DNA from: Oryza sativa Japonica Group
Lineage: Eukaryota; Streptophyta; Magnoliopsida; Poales; Poaceae
NCBI RefSeq assembly: GCF_034140825.1
Contig: NC_089042.1
Location: forward strand, 26,131,001 to 26,195,000
Reading direction: 5' to 3'
DNA length: 64,000 bases
Shown here: one piece after another, positions 54,644 through 64,000 of the stretch
Layout of the letters: each line of letters starts with the position of its first letter
Position numbering within the stretch: the first letter of the stretch is position 1
Notes under the pieces: generated by a model
What the model was told of the DNA's origin: nothing
Databases searched by the model: none
The model's input: the letters and a program-made list of their open reading frames with translations, nothing else
Made by a program: the position numbers and the translations under genes

Positions 54644-54909
54644 CTCCCTCCGTCCTAAAATATAAATATTTTTAGTATAGTATCAAGTCAAATATTTTTA
54701 ACTTTAACTATTAATAGCAAAATAAAAATAAAAATGATCAATCATGTAAAATTGGTGTTATTAGAGTTATCGTTAACCAAACTATCATAATGCGCAACTC
54801 TTTTTATTTAAAATAAAACATCTTAGTTTTATAGATATTATTAGTCAAAGTAGTATCTCGAAGACCCTATCGAAGTCAAAAAAATGCTTATATTTTGGGA
54901 CAGAAGAAG
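54644..54909. mobile_element. Stowaway-like MITE
   Basis: CTCCCTCCGTCCTAAAATAT and ATATTTTGGGACAGAAGAAG, TA flanks. Confidence 0.82.
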
Positions 54910-54983
54910 TAATACGGATACAAGTAACTGGAGTAGTACTATTCATAGACATTGTAACAAGCTTAAACTCAATAGATACCACA

Positions 54984-55520
54984 TCAATTTTCACTCCATT
55001 GCATTGTTTTAGCTCCCAACAAACCTTTAATTTCATCAATAACGGATGGAAAATGCTGAACCAACTGAGCATAACCCTCATTCAGCACGGCCACCTTGAA
55101 GTTCTCCTCCTGCACAAAGAAGTCGAGGCAACTCGTCTTCAGCTCCGGGCAGCCGTGCATCTCGGCGTAGATCAGCATTGTCGCGACATTTTCCACCGAT
55201 ACTTTCTCCCACAGCTTCTGCGCACACATCAGCTTCAACCTGCTTAGATCATACCTATCCGCGACCGCGACCAAATTCTGGAGCAAATCGGTTGCCATGG
55301 AGTCCTTCTCCTCGAGTTCGTCGGTGTAGATGAACCGAAGCATGGCTCTGAACGTCACCGGCTCGACGTCGTGTATGGTTATGCGTGACATCTTGGCTTC
55401 CGCCATGGGTCCGAGAAGCTCTGCGCGGAACACCGGTGAGCGAGCGGCGAGCACGGCACGGTGCGCAGGGAACGTCTCTCCGCCGACGACGAAGGAGACG
55501 CCATGGAGTCGGGCGTTGGG
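54984..55520 (-). pseudogene. MATH-BTB pseudogene lacking MATH
   Basis: On the minus strand the frame reads [20 protein letters not shown] (BTB) from about 55513, then IHDVEPVTFRAMLRFIYTDE, CAQKLWEKVSVENVATML, CPELKTSCLDFFVQEENF and KTMQWSEN* at 54984. The BTB and tail are intact, but no MATH domain or start precedes them: 5' of GVSF the sequence no longer resembles the family, and a hAT element begins at 55554. The conserved Asp before VSF is missing. An internal Met (55454) could start a shortened protein, but none is expected to fold as a full BTB. Confidence 0.78.
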
Positions 55521-55553
55521 TGGGCACTGCTGGATCTGGATGATAGCGTGAGC

Positions 55554-56306
55554 TAGTGGCGGAACTAAGGGGGGTGGCAGGGGCCATGGCGCCTCCCAAT
55601 AAATTTTTTTTTAATTACCCCTATATATGGTACCCAGGTCCAACAGGCCACCGTATGGCCCAATTCAATCCGGCTGGCCCATAGCAGCGATTTCAATACA
55701 GTGAAGACTCGTGCCGTGAAGTTTAAATGAACATGTAAGTATATTGTCCACTTTTGCAAACTATTCGCTTTTATGTATTGCCAATGCATGAAAAAAAAAG
55801 GAGAAATTGCCAATCTTTTGAACTGTCAAAAGCCGGCTGGCCCCCCTTTGATTTTACGATTTTGCTAGATATTTGTCATCAAATTTCTCCCCCTAATATT
55901 TGTCAGATGTAATTACAGTACAATCGTAGTGTAATTACACTGTAACTTGCATGTAATTACACTGTAACTATAATGTAACTTGTATGTAACTTTCAAGAAT
56001 CTCTCGGTAACATGTTATTTCAGTAAAATAGAGGTCGTGGGAACAAATTCTTTCATATATGTGTGTGATGTGATTTTTTTCTTCCTCCATAGAACAAATC
56101 TTGTAATAGATCTAACGATTCAAAATTACGTGAAACTTACATACAAGTTACACTGTAGTTACATGCAAGTTACAGTGTAATTACATACAAGTTACATTGT
56201 AATTACACTACGATTGTACTATAATTACATCTGTCAAATTTTTAGTAGAAAATTTGTCGACAAATGTATAGGTGGTCCCTTGATTTTATGTCTAGCTCCG
56301 CCACTG
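55554..56306. mobile_element. Non-autonomous hAT element
   Basis: Ends TAGTGGCGGAACTA and TAGCTCCGCCACTG, with the 8-bp target duplication GCGTGAGC (55546-55553, 56307-56314). Clustered subterminal motifs (tgtaattacactgtaac on the left, gttacattgtaattaca on the right) point inward from both sides. 753 bp, no transposase. Confidence 0.9.
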
Positions 56307-56314
56307 GCGTGAGC

Positions 56315-56735
56315 GGCTACCGAGAAATTTGATAATTTAACATTTTTCCGTCGTCCACTAGCTTTAATCGATACTTTTGAGGCTGGCATGTAAGACCACC
56401 GAAATGAATGAAAGTGTGTCTAAGTCACTCAATTCAGCCCAACCCAATACACCCAATTCAAACTTGAGAATTGGACTTGACATGATTGTGCTTTGTGATG
56501 TAATGTTGAAATTTGAAATTTGAGAATTGGATTTGACATAGTTTAAAGCTTAGTTTGAGACTTGTATTTCGATAAATTTTTGTTACCGTATCAGCACCGG
56601 TCCGTTTTTGGTTTCGACAATATTTGATTCCGTTTTCGTATCTGGGGTTTCCGATTCCGATTCCGTAAAAAATATGAAAACGAAAAGATAAAGGTAGTTT
56701 CCATCCGATTTCGTATCATTTTCATCCCTAGTACG
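56315..56735. other. Gene-free stretch
   Basis: Two related phrases (aacttgagaattggacttgacat, aatttgagaattggatttgacat) 70 bp apart; otherwise nothing seen. Confidence 0.4.
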
Positions 56736-56896
56736 GAGCAGTTACAACAGCAGACTATAAGCCAGCTATAAATACATTTCGAGAAGATAAAAGAGAAGAG
56801 AGAAAAGCAATAGACTACATATTTGTAGCCAGTTGCAGCACAGACTACAAGATACATGTGTGTATGACAAGTGGGACCAGTTATTAATTGTGTATT
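56736..56896. mobile_element. GAGCAAGT-family MITE fragment
   Basis: GAGCAGTTACAACAGCAGAC then ataagccagctataaatacat, with the family order kept to gtgggaccagttattaa. The far half is missing; the solo LTR begins at 56897. Confidence 0.7.
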
Positions 56897-58288
56897 TGTT
56901 AACGAAAAAATCGAACACACTGGCCTGGGAGATCTGCTTAGCTCCAGTGCAGGTCCAAATATAATGAGATGCGGGCGTGCCAGTCAGTTTGATCCTGCAA
57001 CTGACAAGATATGTAAACAGTAGATAAAACAGCCTATCGGCTGACAAGCCGATGGAGTAGTTCCAGCCGATAGCCGATAATAGCCGATAGCGATAGGGTT
57101 TAAGCAATCGGCTATATGTCCAATGTAGATAATGATATAAAGGCAATCAGATGATGATGATGATGTAATAAAATAACAATATAATCCAGTATAAACCAAT
57201 CGGCTAGCATTGATATGATAGAATAAGCATCGATCCAAAGGTTAAAGCACACATCGGCTGGAGGTCCGATGTCATGAAATCCACAAGATTAGATTAAACA
57301 GTGAAACCTTTGTTGTCATCGGCTAAATCTAACTTATATGTATATGCAATCCTTATGAGCTGATGCAACGTCCAGATAACTCACCGGCTGAAACCCCGAT
57401 GAAACCCTTATTGACAATCAAGAAGCAAGCTAGAGATTATGGTTCTAAGCACGACTTAGTAGATCAAACTTAACTGATGCAGCACTAAGTATGAAAAGAA
57501 ACATAATATCTAGACAATCAAGCCGTTGACTGAGTTTTCAGGGTGGTAGATGTCTAAGCTAATCTAATCTAGCAACGCAATTTAGCCGATACCAGCAGAA
57601 ACCCTAAAACGAGAAGCAGCCGATAGAGCTAAATTGATATGCTAAGACTAGATTAACAGAGACATATGATAAATAGGTAGGCAAATATATTATCCAAAGC
57701 AGAGTAATCCAAGAGGTCGAATGTACTGATGTAGCCTTGAACGACGCCGACGTAGATGATACAATTGCTTGGACCGATGGAACATTGGACTTATCCCTTC
57801 GCCGGAGATCGAAGACGATGCAGCCTCGCGTCGGGTGCCAAGTCCCGCCGGACGATAAAATAAAGTAGAAAAGGTAAAAGGTGGCGATGTGCGGAATTGT
57901 ATTGATCGTGAAGAAGATTACATAGATCCCAGGTGTACATATTTATACCCATGGGTTGATACAAGTCCTTGTCGGACAAGAAATAAACTTTCCTAAAGAT
58001 AAAAGGAAAAGATAAAGTCCTTATAGGACACTAAACACACTTTACTAAAGATAAAAGGAAACTAACAAACTATTCCTAATTAATAGATAACTTGCCATGC
58101 CACATTCTCTTTGAACTCGGTTTCTTCTAGATAAGCTTCCTTTAGTAGATCAATTTCCTTAACCGAATATAGTAAGAATCCGACAATTGACGACTTGACA
58201 ACTCTCATCGGCTAATCTCAAGACTTCGAAGCCGATGCTGACTCTAAGCCGATGACTACTCCGGGCTTACCAAATTTCACTGTTAACA
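56897..58288. mobile_element. Solo LTR of an LTR retrotransposon
   Basis: 1,392 bp starting TGTTAACG and ending CTGTTAACA (TG...CA with short inverse ends), flanked by the 5-bp duplication GTATT (56892-56896, 58289-58293). Repeated atcggctg / gccgatg phrases run through it. No internal coding region, primer-binding site or second LTR, so it is the product of LTR-LTR recombination. The superfamily (Gypsy or Copia) is not assigned. Because the target duplication is intact it is probably not very old. Confidence 0.85.
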
Positions 58289-58293
58289 GTATT

Positions 58294-58920
58294 ATATGTT
58301 TAGGGTTAATTGGATTCATGCCATATTATAAATTTGACTGTTTTAAAAAATACCATTATAATTCGTCTAATTGGAACGATGTCATTAAAACTCTTCTAAA
58401 ATCAGATTCATGCTATCCTATACACTTGATAAGCTATTTGAATCCTTTTTTAACTAACATATTTTCGTATGGACCAAATTGCCCATTTCTTCTTCCTTCA
58501 TCTCTTCTCCTCTCTCTCCTGTTCATCCTTCCCATCTGTTAGATCCTATCGATCTCATCTTAATTTCTTTTTCCCTTACTTTGGGCCTCATCTCTAACTG
58601 ACCAACAACAACAAGAAACAAGCCCCCCGACCCCCCCCCCCCCCTCTCCTCTTTCGGTGAGCAAGTAGCAACAGCAGCAAGGGAGCAAGCGGCGGCGGTG
58701 ACGTAAGCAGCAGCAGGGGAGCAAGCGGCGGCGAGCAAACACGACGGGTCTCCGGCGCCGGTTTCTGGTACTCACCTCGCTCGGCCGAAGTTCGCCGCTA
58801 CATTGAGTTGAGCTCGGTGCTGCAGTGGGAGGGCAGCTCGTGTGGTGGTCGTCGCCGGCGAGCTATTGACCATTCCATGCCGGGTGGGCAGCTCGTGTGG
58901 TGGGCATGTGTAATTTTTTT
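58294..58920. other. Gene-free stretch
   Basis: 58310-58380 resembles the arm of the 12750 MITE (catgccatattataaatttg). 58620-58650 has a long C run, followed by a gcagcagcaagggagcaagc repeat. Open frames are compositional. Confidence 0.45.
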
Positions 58921-59850
58921 CTAATGTATATTTAGCCAAAAACTACCACAACCAAAATTTTGGGGAAGCAGAGGTGGTGTAGTGGTGGAGTTGTGACTTG
59001 TGAGTGCATGACTTCACCCACAAGGATTAAATTTTGGTGTCCACCAATATTACGCACATGCGAGTAGACCTTCAATATTACTTTGGTGAGATCAAGGATG
59101 TACCATTGGTTTCCGTCTCTTAGAGCATGTGTTAGGCGACGCGTTCGTAAGATGTGAGGTGTGGTGTTGCGAGTGTAGTGGTTTATGTGCGCGTCTGCCA
59201 TATAATCTTAAAACACTACCATAATTTTAAATCTGGTTTAAAAATTTAAGCTGAAATCAACGAAGTATTTGAAATTCTCGAAAGTCCAGACACACTATCA
59301 AACTATTGTTACACTGCACGAACTTTGTAGTGATGTCATATAAAAATGGTTAGCGGTACTACGAATATATATTGACAAAATGTTCAGTCGAAAAAAATAG
59401 AAGACCATTTAACATTTATGGTCCAAAATAGATCACAGACCGCTACACTCAAGCACAAGACAACAATCCATAATTCTCCCAGTATATGTACCATGAGGTC
59501 ATAAATTAATCAATATTCTCAACTTCGAAAACTATGAATCGGCAGCTTGTGTTCTCAACTACATCTCTTCATTTTTCGCACGCATATATTTCTCAGACTA
59601 CTAAATGGTATGTTTGATGAAAAAAAATTCTACGAAAGTTGCTTTAAAAGTTTATATTAATATATTTTTCAGAAAAAAAATACTAATACTTAATTAATCA
59701 CGTGCTAATAAATCACCTTGTTTTACGTGTTTGACCTACCGAACACAGCCTTAAAACAAAAGCAAACCAAACGGATTTACCTCACATTAATCCCTGGAAT
59801 TTCTATTTCTAATTTAAATCCAGCCACCACATCGATCCGCACTAACTGTC
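58921..59850. other. Gene-free stretch, possible SINE relic
   Basis: 58960-59200 has ggtggtgtagtggtggagttgtgact and a later caaggattaaat that could be eroded A and B boxes. No tail or duplication was found. The rest is AT-rich. Confidence 0.35.
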
Positions 59851-60900
59851 TCATCTCTCAATCACAGCTCGTATTTCATCCATGAGGGAAGGGAAATCCT
59901 GCAACAATCGAAGGTACCCCTGCGTCGTCGCCGCCTTCCTGAAGTGTTCGTCCTCGCGCGCGAGGTAGTCGAGGCACTTCTTCTTCAGCTCCGGGCAGCC
60001 GTACGTCTCGGCGCAGACGATGATCCCGGCGACGTTCTCCGGCGTGACGTTGTCGAGCAGCTTCTTGGTGGACAGCAGCTTCAGCCCGCCGAGCTCGTAC
60101 CGCTCCGCCGCGGCGAGCAGGTGCTGGAACATGTCCACCGGGGAGAATCCGGCGAGCTCGTCGATGTCGTCGGGCAGCGCGTCCGTGTAGATGAAGTGGA
60201 GCACCGCGCGGAACGCCGCCGGGTCCATGTCCCGGAGCGCGACCGACGGCGCGGTGGCCTCCGCCATGGAGCCGAAGAGGGCGGCCTTGAAGACCGGCGA
60301 GCGCGCGGCGAGCACGGCGCGGTGCGCGCGGAACGTCTCGCCGCCGACGACGAGCGCGACGTCCGCGGTGTCGTCGGCGGCGCCGTAGAGCAGGCGGCCG
60401 ATGTGCCCGCCTCCTCCACCGGACGACGGAGGCGGCGGCGGCGGCGGGGACAGCGCCTGTGGGCTGTCGCTCGGGATCAGGACGCCGCAGACGACGGTGA
60501 CCCAGCCGTCGCCGGACACGAACTTCTTCTCGAGCTCGCTCCGCGACGCGAAGTACATCCACCCGGCGGCGGCCTTGCCGCCGCCGCGGCCGCCGGCGCC
60601 GAGAGGGTAGACGGCGACGAAGCTCTTGGCGTGGACCGGGGACGGGTGGCCGTCGAGGTGGACGAGGAACGCGGCGAAGATGGCCCTGACATTGGTGGAC
60701 CGGGTGACGAGGTCGAGCTTGATGGAGAGGTACTCGCCGCCGATCCGCTGGCCATTGCTGTTCATCGCGCCGCCGCCGCGAGGGTAGCAGAGGACACGCC
60801 ACGTGTGGCCGCCGGCGTAGATGTCGTCGGAGCGGACGAAGTCGCCGGCGGCGAGGTCCTCGTACCGGAGCTTCAGCTCGATGAAGCCGCCGTCCAACAT
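59851..60900 (-). CDS. MATH-BTB protein (complete, most divergent copy)
   Basis: 349 residues, MLDGGFIELKLRYEDLAAGD to MDEIRAVIER*. MATH about 4-143: YAGGHTWRVLCYPRGGG, AIFAAFLVHLDGHPSP, GWMYFASRSELEKKFVSG, WVTVVCGVLI. Linker with Pro8 and Gly5 runs. BTB about 165-250: TADVALVVGGETFRAHRAVL, SVALRDMDPAAFRAVLHF, IYTDAL. BACK-like tail: LLAAAERYELGGLKLLS, TPENVAGIIVCAETYGC, PELKKKCLDYLARED. Codons are extremely GC-rich, so long antisense frames overlie it. Expected role: CUL3 adaptor. Intact; its greater divergence from neighbours suggests an older member of the array. Confidence 0.94.
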   Translation of the reverse strand: MLDGGFIELKLRYEDLAAGDFVRSDDIYAGGHTWRVLCYPRGGGAMNSNGQRIGGEYLSIKLDLVTRSTNVRAIFAAFLVHLDGHPSPVHAKSFVAVYPLGAGGRGGGKAAAGWMYFASRSELEKKFVSGDGWVTVVCGVLIPSDSPQALSPPPPPPPSSGGGGGHIGRLLYGAADDTADVALVVGGETFRAHRAVLAARSPVFKAALFGSMAEATAPSVALRDMDPAAFRAVLHFIYTDALPDDIDELAGFSPVDMFQHLLAAAERYELGGLKLLSTKKLLDNVTPENVAGIIVCAETYGCPELKKKCLDYLAREDEHFRKAATTQGYLRLLQDFPSLMDEIRAVIER

Positions 60901-61749
60901 GGCGATCGAATCGTGTTTCGTGCTAGATGGAACGCGATTAACGAGAAGAGGATAACGATGGTTTACGTCATTTTAAACCATGTCATTTTTTAAAAGTTAC
61001 CAAATATTTACATACATTTTTTTCCAAATTTTGATAAATACATAAGAAATTCTACAATATTGTCAACTTAACAAAATTTGGTAAGGTTTATTTTAGCTAT
61101 AATATGGACAACGCTTAAATCTAAAAAAAAAAAACCCTGCTTATTCTGTTGCGTATGTTGCCTCTTCAGCATCCGTGGGCTTCTTGGCCTTCTCCCATAA
61201 ATTTTACAAATATTTTGACAGAAATTTGTTAAAGAAACAAATGTCTGGCAGAAATAGTTTTTTCTTTCAAATTTGCCATACGTTTATCAATAAATTTTAT
61301 TAAAAAATTGATAAATGTAAAAAAATGTAGAGTAAATATATTGTAACTTATATATCTACACTAAAATATAAGTTTACCAAACATTGTTTAAGTTTTTCAT
61401 ACCTTATACTCCGTATTAGGTAAATTTGACCGAGTTCGCCCCCTTTTTTATGTATAGACGCACTTGTGGCAAGATCTCATTTCTCATGGTTCACATATTA
61501 TCAACTGAAAAATCTTATTTCCTAGAGGAATTTCACAGTTGTTAAAAAAATATCTCAAGATACCTAAATTAACTTGAAATATTTAGTACTTAGATATACC
61601 AAATTTTGAACTAGAAAATATCTCATTTCTTATGGATGATAAAATTATCTCATTTCTTATGGTTCACATATCATATGGCTAATGTATGGCTCACTTTTTG
61701 CTAGCTATAACTTGAACAAGTGTGATAAATGATACTACTAGCAAACTTA
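60901..61749. other. Gene-free stretch
   Basis: AT-rich with aaatttgataaat / atttgccatacgtttatcaa phrases. Near 61560-61620 is another copy of the taccaaatttt / acctaaatt sequence seen at 37280. Confidence 0.4.
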
Positions 61750-61993
61750 GAGCAAGTTTAATAGTATAGCCAACTACTAGCTCCAATTCATCTATAGCCA
61801 ATCTAATAGCTCATTCATACAATAGTTATATACTACGCTATTAATACCTGGTCCCACATGTCATACACACCCTGCATCTTGGAGTCCGTGCTACAGCTGG
61901 CTACAAATCTGTAGTCTGCTTCTCTTCTCTCTCCTTATTTATCTTCTTAAAATATGTTTGCAGCTGGCTTATAGCCTGCTATTGTACCCGCTC
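61750..61993. mobile_element. Tourist-like MITE, GAGCAAGT family
   Basis: GAGCAAGTTTAATAGTATAG and GCCTGCTATTGTACCCGCTC, TTA on both sides. 244 bp, the best-preserved copy in this orientation. Confidence 0.92.
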
Positions 61994-61996
61994 TTA

Positions 61997-62566
61997 GAAT
62001 ACTCCCTAGCATTCAAACAGCCCCTTCATACCAAGGCTTGTTCTCCGGGACGCCGATGGGGTAGAAGGTCCCCTTGCATCTGGTGAAATGTCGCTTGCCA
62101 TCTGTTGTGGTCGCCGAAAAACTCGAGGTGCCCCTGCACAAGCATCATCTTGCGAGGGGTACCCGTGTTTGCAATGCCGGTGTTCATAATTTGATCCGGA
62201 GAGAGATCTTGTTTAAATACAAGTCGTATAGCTTAGCAAGGCGAGAGTCTGATAAACGTTAAAGAGTTCAGGCCTCCAGGGCAAGCATAATACACCATAA
62301 TATAATATTAAGACGGTCATGCATGCCAAGAGGCAAGAGCAATGTGTCTGTTAAGAGTTAGCAACGAAAAGTTAAGTTCAACTGAATGTCCGATGCTTTC
62401 CTTTCAAGAAAATGTTGAAATTTCTCACACGCATGAATGGAATGAAGCAGATGCAGATGAGATGATGAAGGTTTTCCTTCTTCCATCAGGAAAATCAGTC
62501 TCCGCTTAGATGACAATTTTGAACGAATACAAACTCTATTCTGTAAAGGTCCGACAACTCTAAGGC
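61997..62566. other. Downstream flank of the SRPRB gene, with a possible gene relic
   Basis: On the minus strand 62030-62180 has coding-like composition (PRKMMLVQGHLEFFGDHN in one frame, CKGTFYPIGVPENKPWYEG in another) but no start, and I do not recognise it. The rest is 3' UTR-like. Confidence 0.35.
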
Positions 62567-63719
62567 CTAAGCTTTCACATACTCACGAATGAACTCCTCA
62601 ACCGCTGAAACATTACCGGTCAGACCAGCACCTTCAGTAACTGTCACCTTGTTCTGGCATTGGCTGAAATTAAATGCTTCTCCAGGGTTCCCAAGCTTGA
62701 CTTCATCAGTGATGTCAGCAGATGATATGGCGTTCCTTGATTCCCGGAGCTTGTTTCTACACAACAGTAAAATCAGCACACAAGTAGTTTAAGTTAAATG
62801 AGTTGCTGATTATAGTGACCTCGGTTATTTCAAGTATGTAAACATGTGTACTCTAGAGACTTGTATTGCAGAATAATTTATTGTATCCACTAAAGCTACA
62901 TCATAAGTTATAGGTGGACGCATTAAAATTGTAGAAATTTAATATAAACACCATCACAATCTGATGCACTATAGTTATACTAATATGATATGTTAGAAGA
63001 AAAAACATACAATTCCTTTTCCAATTGCTTCTTGATGAATTCTTTTGAGTGAGCTGTAACTTTATCTGTCTTGTTGCAGAATATCAGAACAGGAACCCTC
63101 TTCTTCACTACAGTTGCCTTTGTCAGGATGTCATACAAGTACCTGCGGAAAGAGAATATTGTAAGACCATAGCAACTGCAACAAAAGGCTGACACAGCAC
63201 ACAATTTATTACTCCGTATTTGTCTCGGCATGACAAGACGGAAGCTCCTAGTCACACTTCTAATCTCATTCCAGTAAGAGATGGATTTCAATTTAAGCTA
63301 AAATAAACACCACATATTTTTACTAAGAACAGGATGTAAGTCAGCGAAATTACTCTGCAGCAGCATGCATGGTAGACAAGAAATCTTGAGCATCAACAAC
63401 ATAAACTATTCCAGCTGCTTGAGGCAGGACTTCATCAAGTTTGGGTTTGAGCCTTGCATGACCAGGAACGTCAACAACATGAACAGGTTTTACTTTGCCT
63501 CTCTGCAGAGCGAACAAGAACATGCATCAATATATTGTAGTCAGCAAATGCATGGTTCTATATAACAGGATAGTCTTCCTTTCATTTCATATCAAGATGT
63601 TTAAAATATTTGTCTCTAAGAAGTTGCCTTACCCTCTCCAGCTCAGAATGAAGCACGAAAGTATCGTTGTTTTGTTCCATTGAAGTCACAGTTCCTTGAT
63701 GTGTTGATCCATCCCGAAG
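62567..63719 (-). CDS. SRPRB: Signal recognition particle receptor subunit beta, 3' part
   Basis: Four minus-strand exons: 63633-63719 (LRDGSTHQGTVTSMEQN to HSELER), 63354-63502 (RGKVKPVHVVDVPGHARL to MHAAAE), 63011-63142 (YLYDILTKATVVKKRVPVLI to KEL) and 62567-62756 (NKLRESRNAISSADITDE to FIREYVKA*). All junctions are GT-AG and in phase. GTPase landmarks: G3 DVPG, G4 CNKTD, and the C-terminal GAGLTGNVSAVEEFI. SR-beta is the membrane-anchored GTPase subunit of the SRP receptor, which docks ribosomes at the ER. The N-terminal membrane anchor and P-loop exons lie beyond the right edge. A conserved single-copy type of gene, clearly host and not part of the MATH-BTB array. Confidence 0.92.
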
Positions 63720-64000
63720 CTAGAGAAAGGGAGAATTAGCACAGACCACAGAGACAAAAGATACTCAACTCAAATTAACATGAAAAGGGAACAGTGGTGA
63801 TGTATGATGTTGCGATTCAATATATCATGGAAAGAATACAGACAGGAGCATATTAAGTCGAAGCAAGGTAAGCTGAAGAGATACCCATAGATTACAACAT
63901 CAAAATCAGATTGAGTAGGTTATTTAAAATGGTCATTTCCTAAGCTACTGAACTGTACATGTATAGAGGTTGAAACAATAGAAAGAAAAACGAGTTCAGA
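63720..64000 (-). other. Intron of the SRPRB gene at the window edge
   Basis: Between the 63719 acceptor (tttctctag) and the right edge no exon was recognised. Confidence 0.6.

Noticed and set aside
58960-59200. Second SINE
   Set aside because: Possible A and B boxes only; no tail or target duplication found, so not listed as an element.
59944-60993. 349-codon plus-strand frame opposite the MATH-BTB gene
   Set aside because: A mirror of a GC-rich coding exon. The minus strand has the clear MATH and BTB domains.

Overview
The window is nuclear DNA of a grass, almost certainly rice (Oryza). Signs of this are the density of Stowaway- and Tourist-type MITEs, a tRNA-derived SINE with the grass-type body, rice-type Helitron ends (CTAGT, with a GC hairpin), GC-rich MATH-BTB exons of monocot type, and CACTA and Mutator-like elements with plant-specific accessory genes. 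No rRNA, tRNA or CRISPR is present. The chromosome cannot be fixed from the sequence alone.

Host genes. Twelve MATH-BTB (BPM, CUL3 substrate adaptor) loci all lie on the minus strand between 1 and 60,900. Three look intact and complete (30932-31897 with a small BTB deletion, 35849-36934, 59851-60900). One is intact but ends in transposon-derived codons (12874-13932). One is cut by the left window edge (1-533). Seven are broken or chimeric (1864-2213, 27743-28030, 29121-30145, 38449-39175, 47318-48342, 52518-53123, 54984-55520). This is a birth-and-death tandem array. The other host genes are a KIX-only fragment of a Mediator MED15-like gene (plus, 40457-42631) and the 3' part of the gene for the signal recognition particle receptor beta subunit (minus, 62567-63719 and beyond the right edge).

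Large transposons. (1) 2692-11848 is a 9.2-kb Mutator-like element (MULE) with about 320-bp terminal inverted repeats and a 10-bp target duplication. It carries three plus-strand genes: a MURA transposase with open frame, a multi-exon plant mobile domain (PMD) gene with one in-frame stop, and a gene encoding three tandem GRF-type zinc fingers, also with one stop. (2) 13970-25332 is an 11.4-kb CACTA element with perfect 16-bp ends and a GGG target duplication. It carries a TNPD transposase with a single in-frame stop and a decayed gene joining a Ptta/En/Spm transposase-type domain to a Ulp1 (C48) protease. Palindromic CTTTAGTCCCGG arrays lie at both ends and also internally, next to the TATA box of the second gene. 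The element sits just upstream of the MATH-BTB start at 13932 and has pushed that gene's ancestral upstream region 11.4 kb away.

Smaller elements fill most intergenic space: about two dozen MITEs (Tourist-type with TAA/TTA duplications, Stowaway-type with TA, MULE foldbacks with 9-bp duplications), two hAT elements, two Helitrons, one SINE, one solo LTR, and several tandem or segmental duplications. Two MATH-BTB reading frames end inside MITEs. One is fused in frame to a dispersed GC-rich repeat.
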